This document shows, in pieces, positions 35,414 through 44,178 of a DNA stretch of 64,000 bases. Each line of letters begins with the position of its first letter. The stretch's first letter is position 1. The position numbers and the translations under genes were made by a program. The notes beneath the pieces were generated by a model. It was not told where the DNA came from and made no database searches. It was given only the letters and a program-made list of their open reading frames with translations. Origin of the DNA: UBA6522 sp965262365 (lineage in GTDB: Bacteria > Pseudomonadota > Gammaproteobacteria > Steroidobacterales > Rariloculaceae); contig OZ253541.1 in assembly GCA_965262365.1 (NCBI GenBank), forward strand, positions 1,116,001 to 1,180,000. Reading direction: 5' to 3'.

Positions 35414-38041
35414 ATGAACGACTACACCAGCAGGCGGACGGATTTCGAATCCGTGGAATCCCCCTTTCCCGACTCGCCGTTCGTGGTGATGAAGTTCGGG
35501 GGGCGTAGCGTCTCCACGGCAGAAAACTGGAGCCGAATCGCCGAGTTGCTCCGGTCGAGGCTCGATTCCGGTTTGAGGCCTGTGGTCGTGCATTCGGCGT
35601 TGGCCGGCGTCTCCGACGCGTTGGAAGCGCTGATCGAAGCTGCGGTCGACAGCGATCCGACGCCGATTCTCGACGATATACGTGCGACCCACGATCAGCT
35701 CGCGGTCAAGCTCGGAGTGGACTCTTCGATCCTGGACGATCATTTCCGCACGCTGGCTCAGCTAATCGACGGCGTACGCCTTCTGCGGGAGGTAAGCCCG
35801 GGGGTACATGCCCGGGTCATGGCAACGGGCGAGTTGGCCGCGACGACACTCGGTGCGCACTACCTGCAGGCCGGGACTTTGCCGGCGCACTGGTGGGATG
35901 CCCGAGAGCTGCTCGAGACAACCGAGCCTCGAAATCTTTCCGAACGGGCGCAATTCCTGTCAGCGTCTTGTGCTCACGACACCGATAAGAAACTGCAGCA
36001 AGTGCTTGAAGATGTAGACGGATTCATCGTCACACAGGGGTTCATCGGGCGCAATTCGCGAGGGGATACGGTGCTGTTCGGGCGCGGCGGTTCGGACACT
36101 TCAGGCGCCTATCTCGCAGCAAGGTTGCAGGCCCGTCGGCTCGAAATCTGGAGCGACGTGCCGGGTTTCTTCAGCGCGGACCCCAAGGCGGTCCCATCGG
36201 CGCGGCTGCTTCGGGAACTCACCTACAGCGAAGCTCAGGAAATCGCCTCGGCGGGCGGTGGTCTGCTTCATCCCAGGACCATTTCTCCCGTGCGCCGATG
36301 CGGCATTCCGCTGTTTCTCAAGATAACCAGCCACCCCCAATGGGAAGGTACTGTCGTATCGAACTCGCCGGGCGATGACACGCCTCAAATCAAGGCGATA
36401 TCCAGACGTCAGGGAATCACACTCATCTCGATGGAGTCCATGGAGATGTGGCACCAGGTTGGGTTCCTTGCGCATGCCTTTGATTGTTTTCGAAAACACC
36501 GTCTTTCGGTGGACCTGATTTCCACGTCCGAAAGCAACGTCACGGTTTCCATAGACCCCGTTGCCAACTTTGCCGACCCTGCGGCGGTGGATGCCCTGGT
36601 CAAGGACCTTGGCGGCTTCTGCAGGGTCAGCGTGATTCGCGACTGTGCGGCGATCACGTTGGTGGGAAGACGCATCCGGACCATCCTGCATGAGCTCAGC
36701 CCGGTCATGGAGGCATTTGAAGAGCAAAAGGTGCACCTGCTGACACAGGCGGCCAACGACCTGAACCTCACGTTCGTCGTGGATGGCAATCATGCCTTTC
36801 GGCTGCTGAAGCGCCTTCATTCCCTGCTGGTATCCAGGTTTCGGGAGGGCCGCGTATTTGGCCCGACGTGGGAGCAGCTCCAGGCGCTGGAACCGGTGGC
36901 CGACAGAACAAGGACTCCGTGGTGGGAACTGCAACGGGAGCGGCTCATCTCGACAGCCCGGGAGCGAGGGTCCGCCTACGTATACCACCTGGACAGCGTT
37001 GCGGAGGCAATGTCCGCACTCACGTCGTTGAACTCGGTGGACGCGGTGTTCTACTCGGTGAAGGCCAATTCCCATCCGGAAATCCTGCGCGCCGTCGACG
37101 GACACGGTGGAAACTTCGAGTGTGTCTCGCCCGGTGAAATCCGCCGCGTGAACGATACGCTGCCCGGAATCGATCCCCGACGGATCCTGTTTACGCCCAA
37201 CTTCGCGCCCAGGGACGAATACGCATGGGCTCTCGAACAAGGTGTGTGGGTCACCCTGGACAATCTTCACCCGATCCGGCATTGGCCGGAGGTGTTTCGC
37301 GGACGGGACGTCTTTGTTCGCGTCGACCCCGGGGTAGGGCGGGGACACCATGAACACGTTCGCACGGCGGGGGCACATTCGAAATTCGGAGTCCCGCTAT
37401 TCGAAATGCAGGAGTTTGCAACGCTGATCGAATCTGCCGGCGCTCGCGTCGTGGGCCTCCACGCCCATACCGGCAGCGGAATTTTCAATCCCTACAACTG
37501 GGAACAGGCCGGAGCCTGCCTGGCAGGCCTTCTGGAACTCTTCCCACTGGTCCGCTACGCTGACCTGGGCGGTGGCCTGGGAATTCCCGAAAAGCCCGGA
37601 GAATCGCCGTTGGACATGGCTGAACTTGACGCTGCCATCGGCCGTGTCAAGGAATTGGCGCCGCAACTGGAACTGTGGCTGGAACCCGGGCGATTCATCG
37701 TCGCCGGGGCGGGGGCGCTGGTCACTTGCGTTACCCAGACCAAGGGAAAGGGCGATATTCGCTACGTGGGTGTGGGCACAGGAATGAACACCTTGCTGCG
37801 CCCCGCACTGTACGGCGCCTATCACGAAATCGTGAACCTGTCGCGACTGCATGATCCGGCAGGTGAAATCGTCAACATCGTTGGGCCCGTTTGCGAAACC
37901 GGCGACCGGCTGGGGTCCGACCGGCTCCTGCCGCAGACTCGGGAGGGGGACGTACTGCTGATCGCCAACGCCGGGGCGTACGGATACGTAATGAGCTCCC
38001 GCTACAATTTGAGGGAACCCGCTGTCGAAGTATTGATTTGA
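35414..38041 (+). CDS. lysAC: Bifunctional aspartate kinase / diaminopimelate decarboxylase
   Basis: 875 aa, joining the first and last enzymes of lysine synthesis. Residues 1-300 are the aspartate kinase (FVVMKFGGRSVS, GFIGRNSRGDTVLFGRGGSD, WSDVPGFFSADP); the usual KFGGTS motif has Arg for Thr. ACT regulatory segments follow (ISMESMEMWHQVGFLAHAF, SESNVTVSID). From about 490 on is the PLP-dependent decarboxylase with the Schiff-base Lys in FYSVKANSHPEIL, LHAHTGSGIF, DLGGGLGIPEKPG and GPVCETGD. The ATG at 35414 gives the natural start. LysAC fusions are known in Xanthomonas relatives. Likely under the attenuator upstream. Confidence 0.95.
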   Translation: MNDYTSRRTDFESVESPFPDSPFVVMKFGGRSVSTAENWSRIAELLRSRLDSGLRPVVVHSALAGVSDALEALIEAAVDSDPTPILDDIRATHDQLAVKLGVDSSILDDHFRTLAQLIDGVRLLREVSPGVHARVMATGELAATTLGAHYLQAGTLPAHWWDARELLETTEPRNLSERAQFLSASCAHDTDKKLQQVLEDVDGFIVTQGFIGRNSRGDTVLFGRGGSDTSGAYLAARLQARRLEIWSDVPGFFSADPKAVPSARLLRELTYSEAQEIASAGGGLLHPRTISPVRRCGIPLFLKITSHPQWEGTVVSNSPGDDTPQIKAISRRQGITLISMESMEMWHQVGFLAHAFDCFRKHRLSVDLISTSESNVTVSIDPVANFADPAAVDALVKDLGGFCRVSVIRDCAAITLVGRRIRTILHELSPVMEAFEEQKVHLLTQAANDLNLTFVVDGNHAFRLLKRLHSLLVSRFREGRVFGPTWEQLQALEPVADRTRTPWWELQRERLISTARERGSAYVYHLDSVAEAMSALTSLNSVDAVFYSVKANSHPEILRAVDGHGGNFECVSPGEIRRVNDTLPGIDPRRILFTPNFAPRDEYAWALEQGVWVTLDNLHPIRHWPEVFRGRDVFVRVDPGVGRGHHEHVRTAGAHSKFGVPLFEMQEFATLIESAGARVVGLHAHTGSGIFNPYNWEQAGACLAGLLELFPLVRYADLGGGLGIPEKPGESPLDMAELDAAIGRVKELAPQLELWLEPGRFIVAGAGALVTCVTQTKGKGDIRYVGVGTGMNTLLRPALYGAYHEIVNLSRLHDPAGEIVNIVGPVCETGDRLGSDRLLPQTREGDVLLIANAGAYGYVMSSRYNLREPAVEVLI

Positions 38042-38157
38042 GGGAATCCCTGAGGAAGCCGGCGTATTGACTGGAACGCCTCGGTTACCTACCTTGACCA
38101 GGGCGGCCTGTTACACGCTCCTGGACAGGCAAGCTGCGTTCAGGGAGGCGCCGGGGA

Positions 38158-38592
38158 TCACCCTGCCGCCAGGGACAGGGAAAACTGACCCATCAGGCCG
38201 CACAAGACGATGACGCTGAGGGCGAAAATGGCGCCGCGGTGCAAGACCCGGTTGTAGGTCACGTGAACGACGCTGTGCACGATACGCAGTGTAAAATAGG
38301 TCCATGCGAGCCACACGGTCAGAACGGTCACTATTTCGGTGACGTACAACATGGCGCAGCAGAAGTAAAACAACACCGGCGATTCAAACAGGTTGACGTA
38401 GTTTCGATTCGTCGCCGATACGAGAGCAGGTATGTTGTGCGGCTCGCCTACGCTGTACTGCTCGATTCGTTCGGTTATCCTTGTGCCGGTGTTCAGCGAG
38501 GGTTCCAATCTCCGGTACGAAACGAGCGCAAGGATGGCGATGCTCCACCATGCCAGCGCGATGGCGGGAAAGAGTATGGCAGTTGTGTTCAA
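38158..38592 (-). CDS. MAPEG-family membrane protein
   Basis: A 144-aa protein. A TTG at 38592 is the preferred start: AGGA lies 8 nt upstream and the product then begins NTTAILFPAIALAWWSIAIL, a normal MAPEG start. Four membrane segments and the motifs NRNYVNLFESPVLFYFCCAM and RIVHSVVHVTYNRVLHRG fit the family (membrane-associated proteins in eicosanoid and glutathione metabolism; bacterial roles mostly unknown). A longer version from upstream would add a charged, non-membrane tail without support. It diverges from the gene at 38726. Confidence 0.82.
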   Translation of the reverse strand: MNTTAILFPAIALAWWSIAILALVSYRRLEPSLNTGTRITERIEQYSVGEPHNIPALVSATNRNYVNLFESPVLFYFCCAMLYVTEIVTVLTVWLAWTYFTLRIVHSVVHVTYNRVLHRGAIFALSVIVLCGLMGQFSLSLAAG

Positions 38593-38725
38593 CTTGTGGT
38601 TCCTTGTGGATTGTGATCGCGAATTCCGGTTCCTGGCGAAGCGAAGACAGGATTGAACTTGTCTCTTCCGTTGATTCGTCCCGCTTGATTTTATTGTCTT
38701 TTTCGGAGAGTTCCAGCCAGGGGGT

Positions 38726-39448
38726 ATGTTCAAGGTGAGCAGGAAATTGATTCGGATTATCGCACCGCAGTATTGCCTGATCTTGTGGGCGTTGCTTGCG
38801 GCACCCCTTTACGGACAGGAATTGCCTGATCCGGAACGTTTCGAGGACGCCGTCCGTCGTTTTGAAGCGATGGACAGGGAAATTCCACCGCCGGACGGTG
38901 CGATCGTGTTGACCGGGAGTTCCAGTATCGCGCGCTGGAACGATCGGGCCGCGGCGGCGCTTGCTCCGCTCACCGTGATCCCGCGAGGCTTCGGCGGCAG
39001 CGTGATGAACGATGTGCTGCACTACCTTGATCGGGTCGCGATTGCCTACCGGCCGCGTGCGATCCTGATATACGAGGGTGACAACGACACCGGTAGCGGC
39101 AATCCGATCCCTACGGAAACGATTCTGGATCAGTTGCGGCAGATCATCGGTCGCGTCCATGCGGACCTGCCGGAAACCCGGATTTACGTTCTATCCGTCA
39201 AGCCAAGCATCTTGCGCTGGAATGTCTGGCCGGTGGCGCAAGAGGTCAACGCGGGTTACCGCGCAATTGCCGACGATGACCCGCTCGTTTACTACGTCGA
39301 CGTGGCAACTCCGCTGTTGAATGCCGATGGGACCCTCAGGCCGGAGCTCTATGTGGATGACGGACTTCACCTGAACGATCCGGGCAATTCGGTCTGGGGC
39401 GCATCCATAAAGGACGCCTTGATGCCGGTGGAAGCCGGATTCGAATGA
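38726..39448 (+). CDS. Exported SGNH/GDSL hydrolase
   Basis: A 240-aa protein with a signal peptide (LILWALLAAPLYGQ) and the SGNH blocks: GSSSIARW with the catalytic Ser (block I), the oxyanion Gly in GFGGS, the block III equivalent GDND, and DGLHLND with the catalytic Asp/His pair. It is probably a periplasmic esterase or lipase-like enzyme; such proteins are often annotated as GDSL lipase or acylhydrolase. Substrate unknown. Not part of the his operon, which faces the other way. Confidence 0.85.
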   Translation: MFKVSRKLIRIIAPQYCLILWALLAAPLYGQELPDPERFEDAVRRFEAMDREIPPPDGAIVLTGSSSIARWNDRAAAALAPLTVIPRGFGGSVMNDVLHYLDRVAIAYRPRAILIYEGDNDTGSGNPIPTETILDQLRQIIGRVHADLPETRIYVLSVKPSILRWNVWPVAQEVNAGYRAIADDDPLVYYVDVATPLLNADGTLRPELYVDDGLHLNDPGNSVWGASIKDALMPVEAGFE

Positions 39449-39512
39449 GGCGATTCGCGTATCCGGCCCTGGTCGGAACTCAGGAAACCGCACCTTGGAC
39501 TGCAGCAGGTAC

Positions 39513-39560
39513 TAACAGCTCCGGTCGCTAACAGCTCCGATCGCTAACGGCTCCGGTCAC
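39513..39560. repeat. Tandem repeat, three 16-bp units
   Basis: TAACAGCTCCGGTCGC, TAACAGCTCCGATCGC and TAACGGCTCCGGTCAC lie head to tail just beyond the hisE stop, overlapping its last bases. No hairpin with a T-run forms, so it is not a typical terminator. Confidence 0.8.
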
Positions 39561-39853
39561 GACACCGGCCGGTGACGCCCCTCCAGTTCCGAAACCACGG
39601 ATTCCAGAGACAATCCGCGCATTCTGAGCAACACTAGCAGGTGGTAGAGCAGGTCGGCCGACTCCTCGGTCAGCCGCGCCGGAGACTCGGCCACGGCCGC
39701 CAGGGCGACCTCGGCCGCTTCTTCAGCAAGTTTCTTGGCAGCCCGTAGCTCGCCGCCCTCCGCCAGGCGCGCGGTATAGCTTTCCGGCCGGGGGTCGTCC
39801 AGCCGGTCCTGAATTATTCCTTCGAGCGTGTTCAGGAAATCGTTTCCAGCCAC
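39557..39853 (-). CDS. hisE: Phosphoribosyl-ATP pyrophosphatase
   Basis: A 98-aa HisE with a GTG start at 39853, 3 bp after the hisF stop. Family motifs are FLNTLEGIIQDR, SYTARLAEGG, KLAEEAAEVALAA and ESADLLYHLLVLL. It hydrolyses PR-ATP to PR-AMP, the second step of histidine synthesis. In most gammaproteobacteria this domain is fused behind HisI. Here HisI is missing and there is no room for it between hisF and hisE. Confidence 0.93.
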   Translation of the reverse strand: MAGNDFLNTLEGIIQDRLDDPRPESYTARLAEGGELRAAKKLAEEAAEVALAAVAESPARLTEESADLLYHLLVLLRMRGLSLESVVSELEGRHRPVS

Positions 39854-39856
39854 GGG

Positions 39857-40675
39857 TCACTCCTCCTCCGGCGGCCGCATGGGAATCGCGGCGTCGATCA
39901 GGTACTTCTTCAGCGCGGGTATGGGAATCGCGGCCGTATGGAAGACGCTGGCGGCCAGTGCTCCATCGACATCCGCACGTTCGAAAACTTCCTTGAAGTG
40001 TTCCATGGCGCCCGCGCCGCCCGAGGCGATCAGGGGGACCTGGCACACTGCGCGCACCCGCGCCAACTGCTCGATGTCGTAGCCTTCGCGAACGCCGTCC
40101 CGATTCATGCAATTCAGGACGATTTCGCCGGCGCCGCGGGCCTGCGCCTCGGTGATCCAGTCCAGCGTACGGCGACCGCTGGTCCGGCTGCGATTCGGGT
40201 CGCCGGTGTACTGGTAGACCAGATAATCGAGTTCCTCCGGATGCCGATCGTTCGTCTTTCCGTCGGACGGTCCCCGCGCCAGGCTGTCGACGCCGACCAC
40301 CACGCATTGGGAGCCAAACCGTCGAGCGAGGATCTCGATCAGGTCGGGATTTTCCAACGCCGGTGAATTGATGGATATCTTGTCCGCACCCAGGTTGAGG
40401 ACAGTCTCCGCGTCGGTCAGGGTTCGAATTCCCCCGGCGACGCAGAAGGGGATGTCGAGTACCTCCGCGACCCTGTTGACCCAGTTGCGGTCAACCGTCC
40501 GGCCATCGGGGCTGGCGGTGATGTCATAGAACACAAGCTCGTCCGCCCCTTCGTCACGGTACCGGCGGGCCAGCTCGATGATATCGCCCATCACCCGATG
40601 GTTACGAAACTGCACACCCTTTACGACAACGCCGTCTCTGACGTCCAGACAGGGAATTATCCGTTTTGCAAGAAC
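39857..40675 (-). CDS. hisF: Imidazole glycerol phosphate synthase subunit HisF, no canonical start
   Basis: A cyclase TIM barrel. The frame upstream of the first GTG (40615) encodes the conserved N-terminus LAKRIIPCLDVRDGVVVKG, including the catalytic Asp (LDV) and the phosphate-site Lys, so translation must begin earlier. No ATG, GTG or TTG exists there. The codon matching the usual ATG is GTT at 40673-40675, with AGAGGAG 8 nt upstream. Further motifs are FYDITAS, CVAGGIRTL, KISINSPAL, VVGVDSLARG, GEIVLNCMNRDG and LIASGGAG. From GTT it has about 272 residues, ~14 more than E. coli HisF. It overlaps hisA by 19 bp. Either a rare start codon or a single-base error. Confidence 0.9.
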   Translation of the reverse strand, partial: VLAKRIIPCLDVRDGVVVKGVQFRNHRVMGDIIELARRYRDEGADELVFYDITASPDGRTVDRNWVNRVAEVLDIPFCVAGGIRTLTDAETVLNLGADKISINSPALENPDLIEILARRFGSQCVVVGVDSLARGPSDGKTNDRHPEELDYLVYQYTGDPNRSRTSGRRTLDWITEAQARGAGEIVLNCMNRDGVREGYDIEQLARVRAVCQVPLIASGGAGAMEHFKEVFERADVDGALAASVFHTAAIPIPALKKYLIDAAIPMRPPEEE

Positions 40676-41394
40676 GACCGTATCTCCTCTTCGGTGATCC
40701 TTCCTTCCAGCAGCGCCTTGCCGGAAATGGCGTAGGTTACGCCCGTTGCCGCCAGGTCGCTCAGGTCGGGGCCGTCACGCACGCCGCCGGAAGCCTGGAA
40801 CCCGATATCGGGGAAACGCTGTCTGCAGGTCGTATACAGCCTGAGATTGGGCCCCTGCAACGCGCCGTCCCGTGCAACGTCCGTGCACAATACGTGACGC
40901 AAATCCTCAGACGAGTAGGCCGCCAGCGCGTCCCAGAGCGTCTCGTCGGAGTCCCGGGTCCAGCCATGGGTCGCGATGCGGGGCACGTCGTCTTCATCCA
41001 TGCGCACGTCCAGCGCCAGCGTCACCCGGCCCGCACCCAACTCCTGCAGCCAGCTTGTCACCAGATCGCGCGCCTCGACGGCCAGACTTCCGATCACGGC
41101 CCGGTCGACCACCTCCAGGACGCGATCCAGGTCCTCCCGCGAGCGAATGCCGCCGCCCAGTTGAATCTTCAGATTCGCGGCGCGCGCCATGTTCCGTACG
41201 AGTTCCAGGTTCGCCGGGGTTCCCCGGGCCGCGCCGTCCAGGTCGACCACGTGCAGCCATGCCGCGCCCAGGTCCGCATAGCGCTGCGCCAGTTCCACAG
41301 GATCCACCGAATAGCGCGTTTCCTGTCCAAAGTCGCCCTGCAGCAGCCTGACGCAGCGTCCACCACGGATATCGATCGCGGGCAGTAATTCCAT
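40657..41394 (-). CDS. hisA: Phosphoribosylformimino-AICAR-P isomerase
   Basis: A 245-aa TIM-barrel isomerase with the catalytic Asp in LLPAIDIRGGRCVRLLQGDF, then LHVVDLDGA, IQLGGGIRS, LALDVRMD, TDVARDGALQGPN and FQASGGVRD. Normal length. The ATG at 41394 lies 6 bp after hisH. Confidence 0.97.
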   Translation of the reverse strand: MELLPAIDIRGGRCVRLLQGDFGQETRYSVDPVELAQRYADLGAAWLHVVDLDGAARGTPANLELVRNMARAANLKIQLGGGIRSREDLDRVLEVVDRAVIGSLAVEARDLVTSWLQELGAGRVTLALDVRMDEDDVPRIATHGWTRDSDETLWDALAAYSSEDLRHVLCTDVARDGALQGPNLRLYTTCRQRFPDIGFQASGGVRDGPDLSDLAATGVTYAISGKALLEGRITEEEIRSFLQNG

Positions 41395-41400
41395 TATTTT

Positions 41401-41997
41401 CTAGATTCTGAGGAAATTGGAGAGTATCGCTGCGCCGAACCGTGCGGATCGCTCAGGATGAAACTGGGTTGCGAAGAAGTTGTCCTGCTGGACCATCGCG
41501 GAGAAGAGCCCGCCGTAGTCGGCCACCCCGCAGGTATGAGGACCCTCGGGAAGCGCGTAGCTGTGGATGAAATAGGCGTAGTCTCCGTCGTCCACGCCGT
41601 CCAGCAAGGGCGTATCGGCGACTTTCCTGACCTCGTTCCAGCCCATCTGTGGAACAGGCAGGCGGGGGCTCTGGGAAAACCGCCGGGCCTGCCCGGAGAT
41701 GATACCCAGGCATTCGGCGCCGTCTTCGTCCGACCCGGCATACAGGAGCTGCAAGCCAAGGCAAATTCCAAGCACCGGTTGTTGCAGGCCGCGAATGACG
41801 TCCGTGAGACCGGCGGCGCGCAGTCGATCCATGGCGTTCCGGGCCGCGCCGACTCCGGGAAGGATCACGTGGCTTGCGGCCGCGATGAGTTGGGGATCCT
41901 CGCTGACCGGTGCGTCGCAGCCCAGACGACGCAGAGCGAACTGCAGCGAAGCCAGATTGGCCCCGCCGCTGGCAATGATGACGGGCGTCGGTTTCAC
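41401..41997 (-). CDS. hisH: Imidazole glycerol phosphate synthase, glutaminase subunit
   Basis: A 198-aa class I glutamine amidotransferase with the nucleophile Cys in LGICLGLQLL, His/Glu in TQFHPERS and the oxyanion segment ILPGVGA. It feeds ammonia to HisF. The GTG start at 41997 overlaps the hisB stop (GTGA). Confidence 0.96.
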   Translation of the reverse strand: MKPTPVIIASGGANLASLQFALRRLGCDAPVSEDPQLIAAASHVILPGVGAARNAMDRLRAAGLTDVIRGLQQPVLGICLGLQLLYAGSDEDGAECLGIISGQARRFSQSPRLPVPQMGWNEVRKVADTPLLDGVDDGDYAYFIHSYALPEGPHTCGVADYGGLFSAMVQQDNFFATQFHPERSARFGAAILSNFLRI

Positions 41998-43064
41998 AAT
42001 ATCCCCTTGGTCGTCGGCAGGGTCTCGCCTTCACGGCGACAGGCTTGCCTGAGACCGCGTGCAACGCCCTTGAAACTGGCCTCCACCATGTGGTGTGCGT
42101 TCTCGCCGTTCACGTCGATGTGAATTGCGGCGCCGAGTTTCTCCGCCAGAGAGCGGAAGAAGTGGGGGACCAGTTCGGTGGGCAACCCGCCAACCGATTC
42201 ACGGGGGAATGTGCCGCGAAAAACCGCGTATGGGCGCCCCCCCAGGTCGATTGCAATACGTGCCTGGGCCTCGTCCATGGGCAATACGAATCCGTAACGG
42301 TGTATGCCGAGCTTGCTCCCGAGGGCTTGCCTCAGCGCTTCTCCGAGCGTCAGCGCTACGTCCTCTACAGTGTGGTGTTCGTCCACTTCCAGGTCACCGT
42401 CGCAGCGTACCTGGAGCGCGAAGCCGCCGTGCTTGCCCAGTTGCTCCAGCATGTGATCGAAAAAACCGATGCCGGTGTGGACATCCGCGTCGGCCTCCTT
42501 GTCCAGATCTACGCGTACCTTTATCGACGTTTCCCTTGTTCGTCTCACGACGCAAGCGCGGCGGGGATCGTCCAGAAGCCGGTGGACAATCTCGCACCAA
42601 CTCTCATCGGCCGAGCCGCTCGCAGCAACCTTGAATCCACGCAGTCCCAGATTGGCAGCCAGTTCCAGGTCGGTATCCCGATCCCCGATCACCGCCGAGC
42701 GTGATCGGTCCAGATCATTGGTGGCGAGAAATTCCGCAAGCAGGCCTGCCCTGGGTTTGCGGCAACTACAGCCATCGTCGGCAAAATGTGCACAGTAGAA
42801 TTCTTCTGAGAAGTGTATTCCCTGTGATAAGAAAAGGTTACGTATGTAATCTTGTGTCGACTCGAAGTCCTGCAGAGGAAAACTGGGTGTACCCATCCCA
42901 TCCTGGTTGCTGACGATCACGAATTCGAAGCCGGCCGCCCTGGCACGCAACAACGCCGGGATCACGTTGGGCATCAGCCGAACCTTGGGAATGGCGTCGA
43001 CCTGCTTGTCGTCCGGCTCGACGACCAGCGTGCCGTCCCGGTCAAGAAACAAGACCTTACGCAT
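41994..43064 (-). CDS. hisB: Histidinol-phosphatase / imidazoleglycerol-phosphate dehydratase
   Basis: A 356-aa bifunctional enzyme. The N-terminal HAD phosphatase has DRDGTLVVEP and the zinc loop CAHFADDGCSCRKP. The C-terminal dehydratase has HTGIGFFDHMLEQLGKHGGF, DEHHTVEDVALTLGEAL and HFFRSLAEKLGAAIH. The fusion is typical of gammaproteobacteria. It overlaps hisC by 8 bp. Confidence 0.97.
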   Translation of the reverse strand: MRKVLFLDRDGTLVVEPDDKQVDAIPKVRLMPNVIPALLRARAAGFEFVIVSNQDGMGTPSFPLQDFESTQDYIRNLFLSQGIHFSEEFYCAHFADDGCSCRKPRAGLLAEFLATNDLDRSRSAVIGDRDTDLELAANLGLRGFKVAASGSADESWCEIVHRLLDDPRRACVVRRTRETSIKVRVDLDKEADADVHTGIGFFDHMLEQLGKHGGFALQVRCDGDLEVDEHHTVEDVALTLGEALRQALGSKLGIHRYGFVLPMDEAQARIAIDLGGRPYAVFRGTFPRESVGGLPTELVPHFFRSLAEKLGAAIHIDVNGENAHHMVEASFKGVARGLRQACRREGETLPTTKGIL

Positions 43065-44178
43065 TGTTCTTCACCTCACTACCGATTTGTGCGTCAGTCG
43101 TTGCGACGGCTGCCAGCAGCAGGTCGTTCTGATCCGGGCGGCCCACGGTGATTCTTACGCAATTCTGCATTCCGGTGTGACCGCCAAAGGTCCGGACCAG
43201 GATGCCCGCCCGCCGTGCGGATTCGGCGAACCGGTGCGCGTCGTGCGTCTCGACGAGAATGAAATTTCCGTCGCTTGGCCAGACCCGGGTGATTTCCGGT
43301 ACCGCAGCGAGTGCCTCGGCCAACCGCGCCCGTTCACTGCGCAGGACAGCGATTCGTTCGTTGGACACATCCAGGGAATCGGCCGACAGCGCTTCGAGAA
43401 CCAGGTCGATGGAAGGCGTGGGAAAGGTGTAGGGCGGTAGTACGTTGCCCAGGAATTCGATCAGCCGGGGCGCCGCGATGAGCGCTCCGCAGCGAACCCC
43501 GGCGAGGGAGACGAACTTCGACAGCGTGCGCAGTCGTACCACGTCATGGCGTTGCCGCAACTCCTCGAAATCCGTACCAAAGGAGAATTCCATGTACGCT
43601 TCGTCGAGCACCACCAGGGCGCGTCCGTGGGCGGCACGACAGATCGACTCCACGTCCGCCGGGTCCATGGACAGGCCGGTGGGATTATTGGGTGAGCAGA
43701 TGAAGACCAGTTTGGTGCGGTCATTCAGCGCGGCGATGACATTGTCGGTATCCAGTGAAAAATCCTTCGAGGGCTCTTCGGCGCGGAGCAGCGGCACCTC
43801 GATCAGGTCTGCGCCCTGGATGCCGGCATATAGCCGGTACATGTCAAAAGTGGGCGGGCAGATGATTACCGCGTCCCGGCGGGCCGCGCAGAAGGCCCGT
43901 ATCAGCACATCGATGGCTTCGCTGCTGCCGCGGGTCACCAGCAGTTCCTCCGGAGCGACGCCGTAGTTCTGCGCAAGTCGGATCTGCAAGGCATCGGGGC
44001 GTGGCGGCGGGTAGCGATTGAGCCCCCGTGCCGTGGCATCCCCCGGGGCTCGGTAGGGCGACTCGTTGGCGTTCAGGCGAACACTGCCGGGCTCGTAACG
44101 ACCAGGCGTATAGGGAATCAACGACTTCAGCTCGGGTCGGGCCAGATCCAGGACATCCTTGAATGCCGCGGCCGTCAT
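43057..44178 (-). CDS. hisC: Histidinol-phosphate aminotransferase
   Basis: A 373-aa fold-type I PLP enzyme. The ATG at 44178 overlaps the hisD stop (ATGA). Motifs are SVRLNANESPY, TRGSSEAIDVLIRAFC, FICSPNNPTG, VVLDEAYMEF and the PLP Lys in RTLSKFVSLAGVRCG. Normal length. Confidence 0.96.
   Translation of the reverse strand: MTAAAFKDVLDLARPELKSLIPYTPGRYEPGSVRLNANESPYRAPGDATARGLNRYPPPRPDALQIRLAQNYGVAPEELLVTRGSSEAIDVLIRAFCAARRDAVIICPPTFDMYRLYAGIQGADLIEVPLLRAEEPSKDFSLDTDNVIAALNDRTKLVFICSPNNPTGLSMDPADVESICRAAHGRALVVLDEAYMEFSFGTDFEELRQRHDVVRLRTLSKFVSLAGVRCGALIAAPRLIEFLGNVLPPYTFPTPSIDLVLEALSADSLDVSNERIAVLRSERARLAEALAAVPEITRVWPSDGNFILVETHDAHRFAESARRAGILVRTFGGHTGMQNCVRITVGRPDQNDLLLAAVATTDAQIGSEVKNNA

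Noticed and set aside
36101..37378. 425-codon minus-strand frame opposite lysAC
   Set aside because: Shadow frame without a start context or family.
40613..40615. GTG as the start of hisF
   Set aside because: It would remove the conserved LAKRIIPCLDVRDG segment including catalytic residues, although that segment is encoded in frame just upstream.
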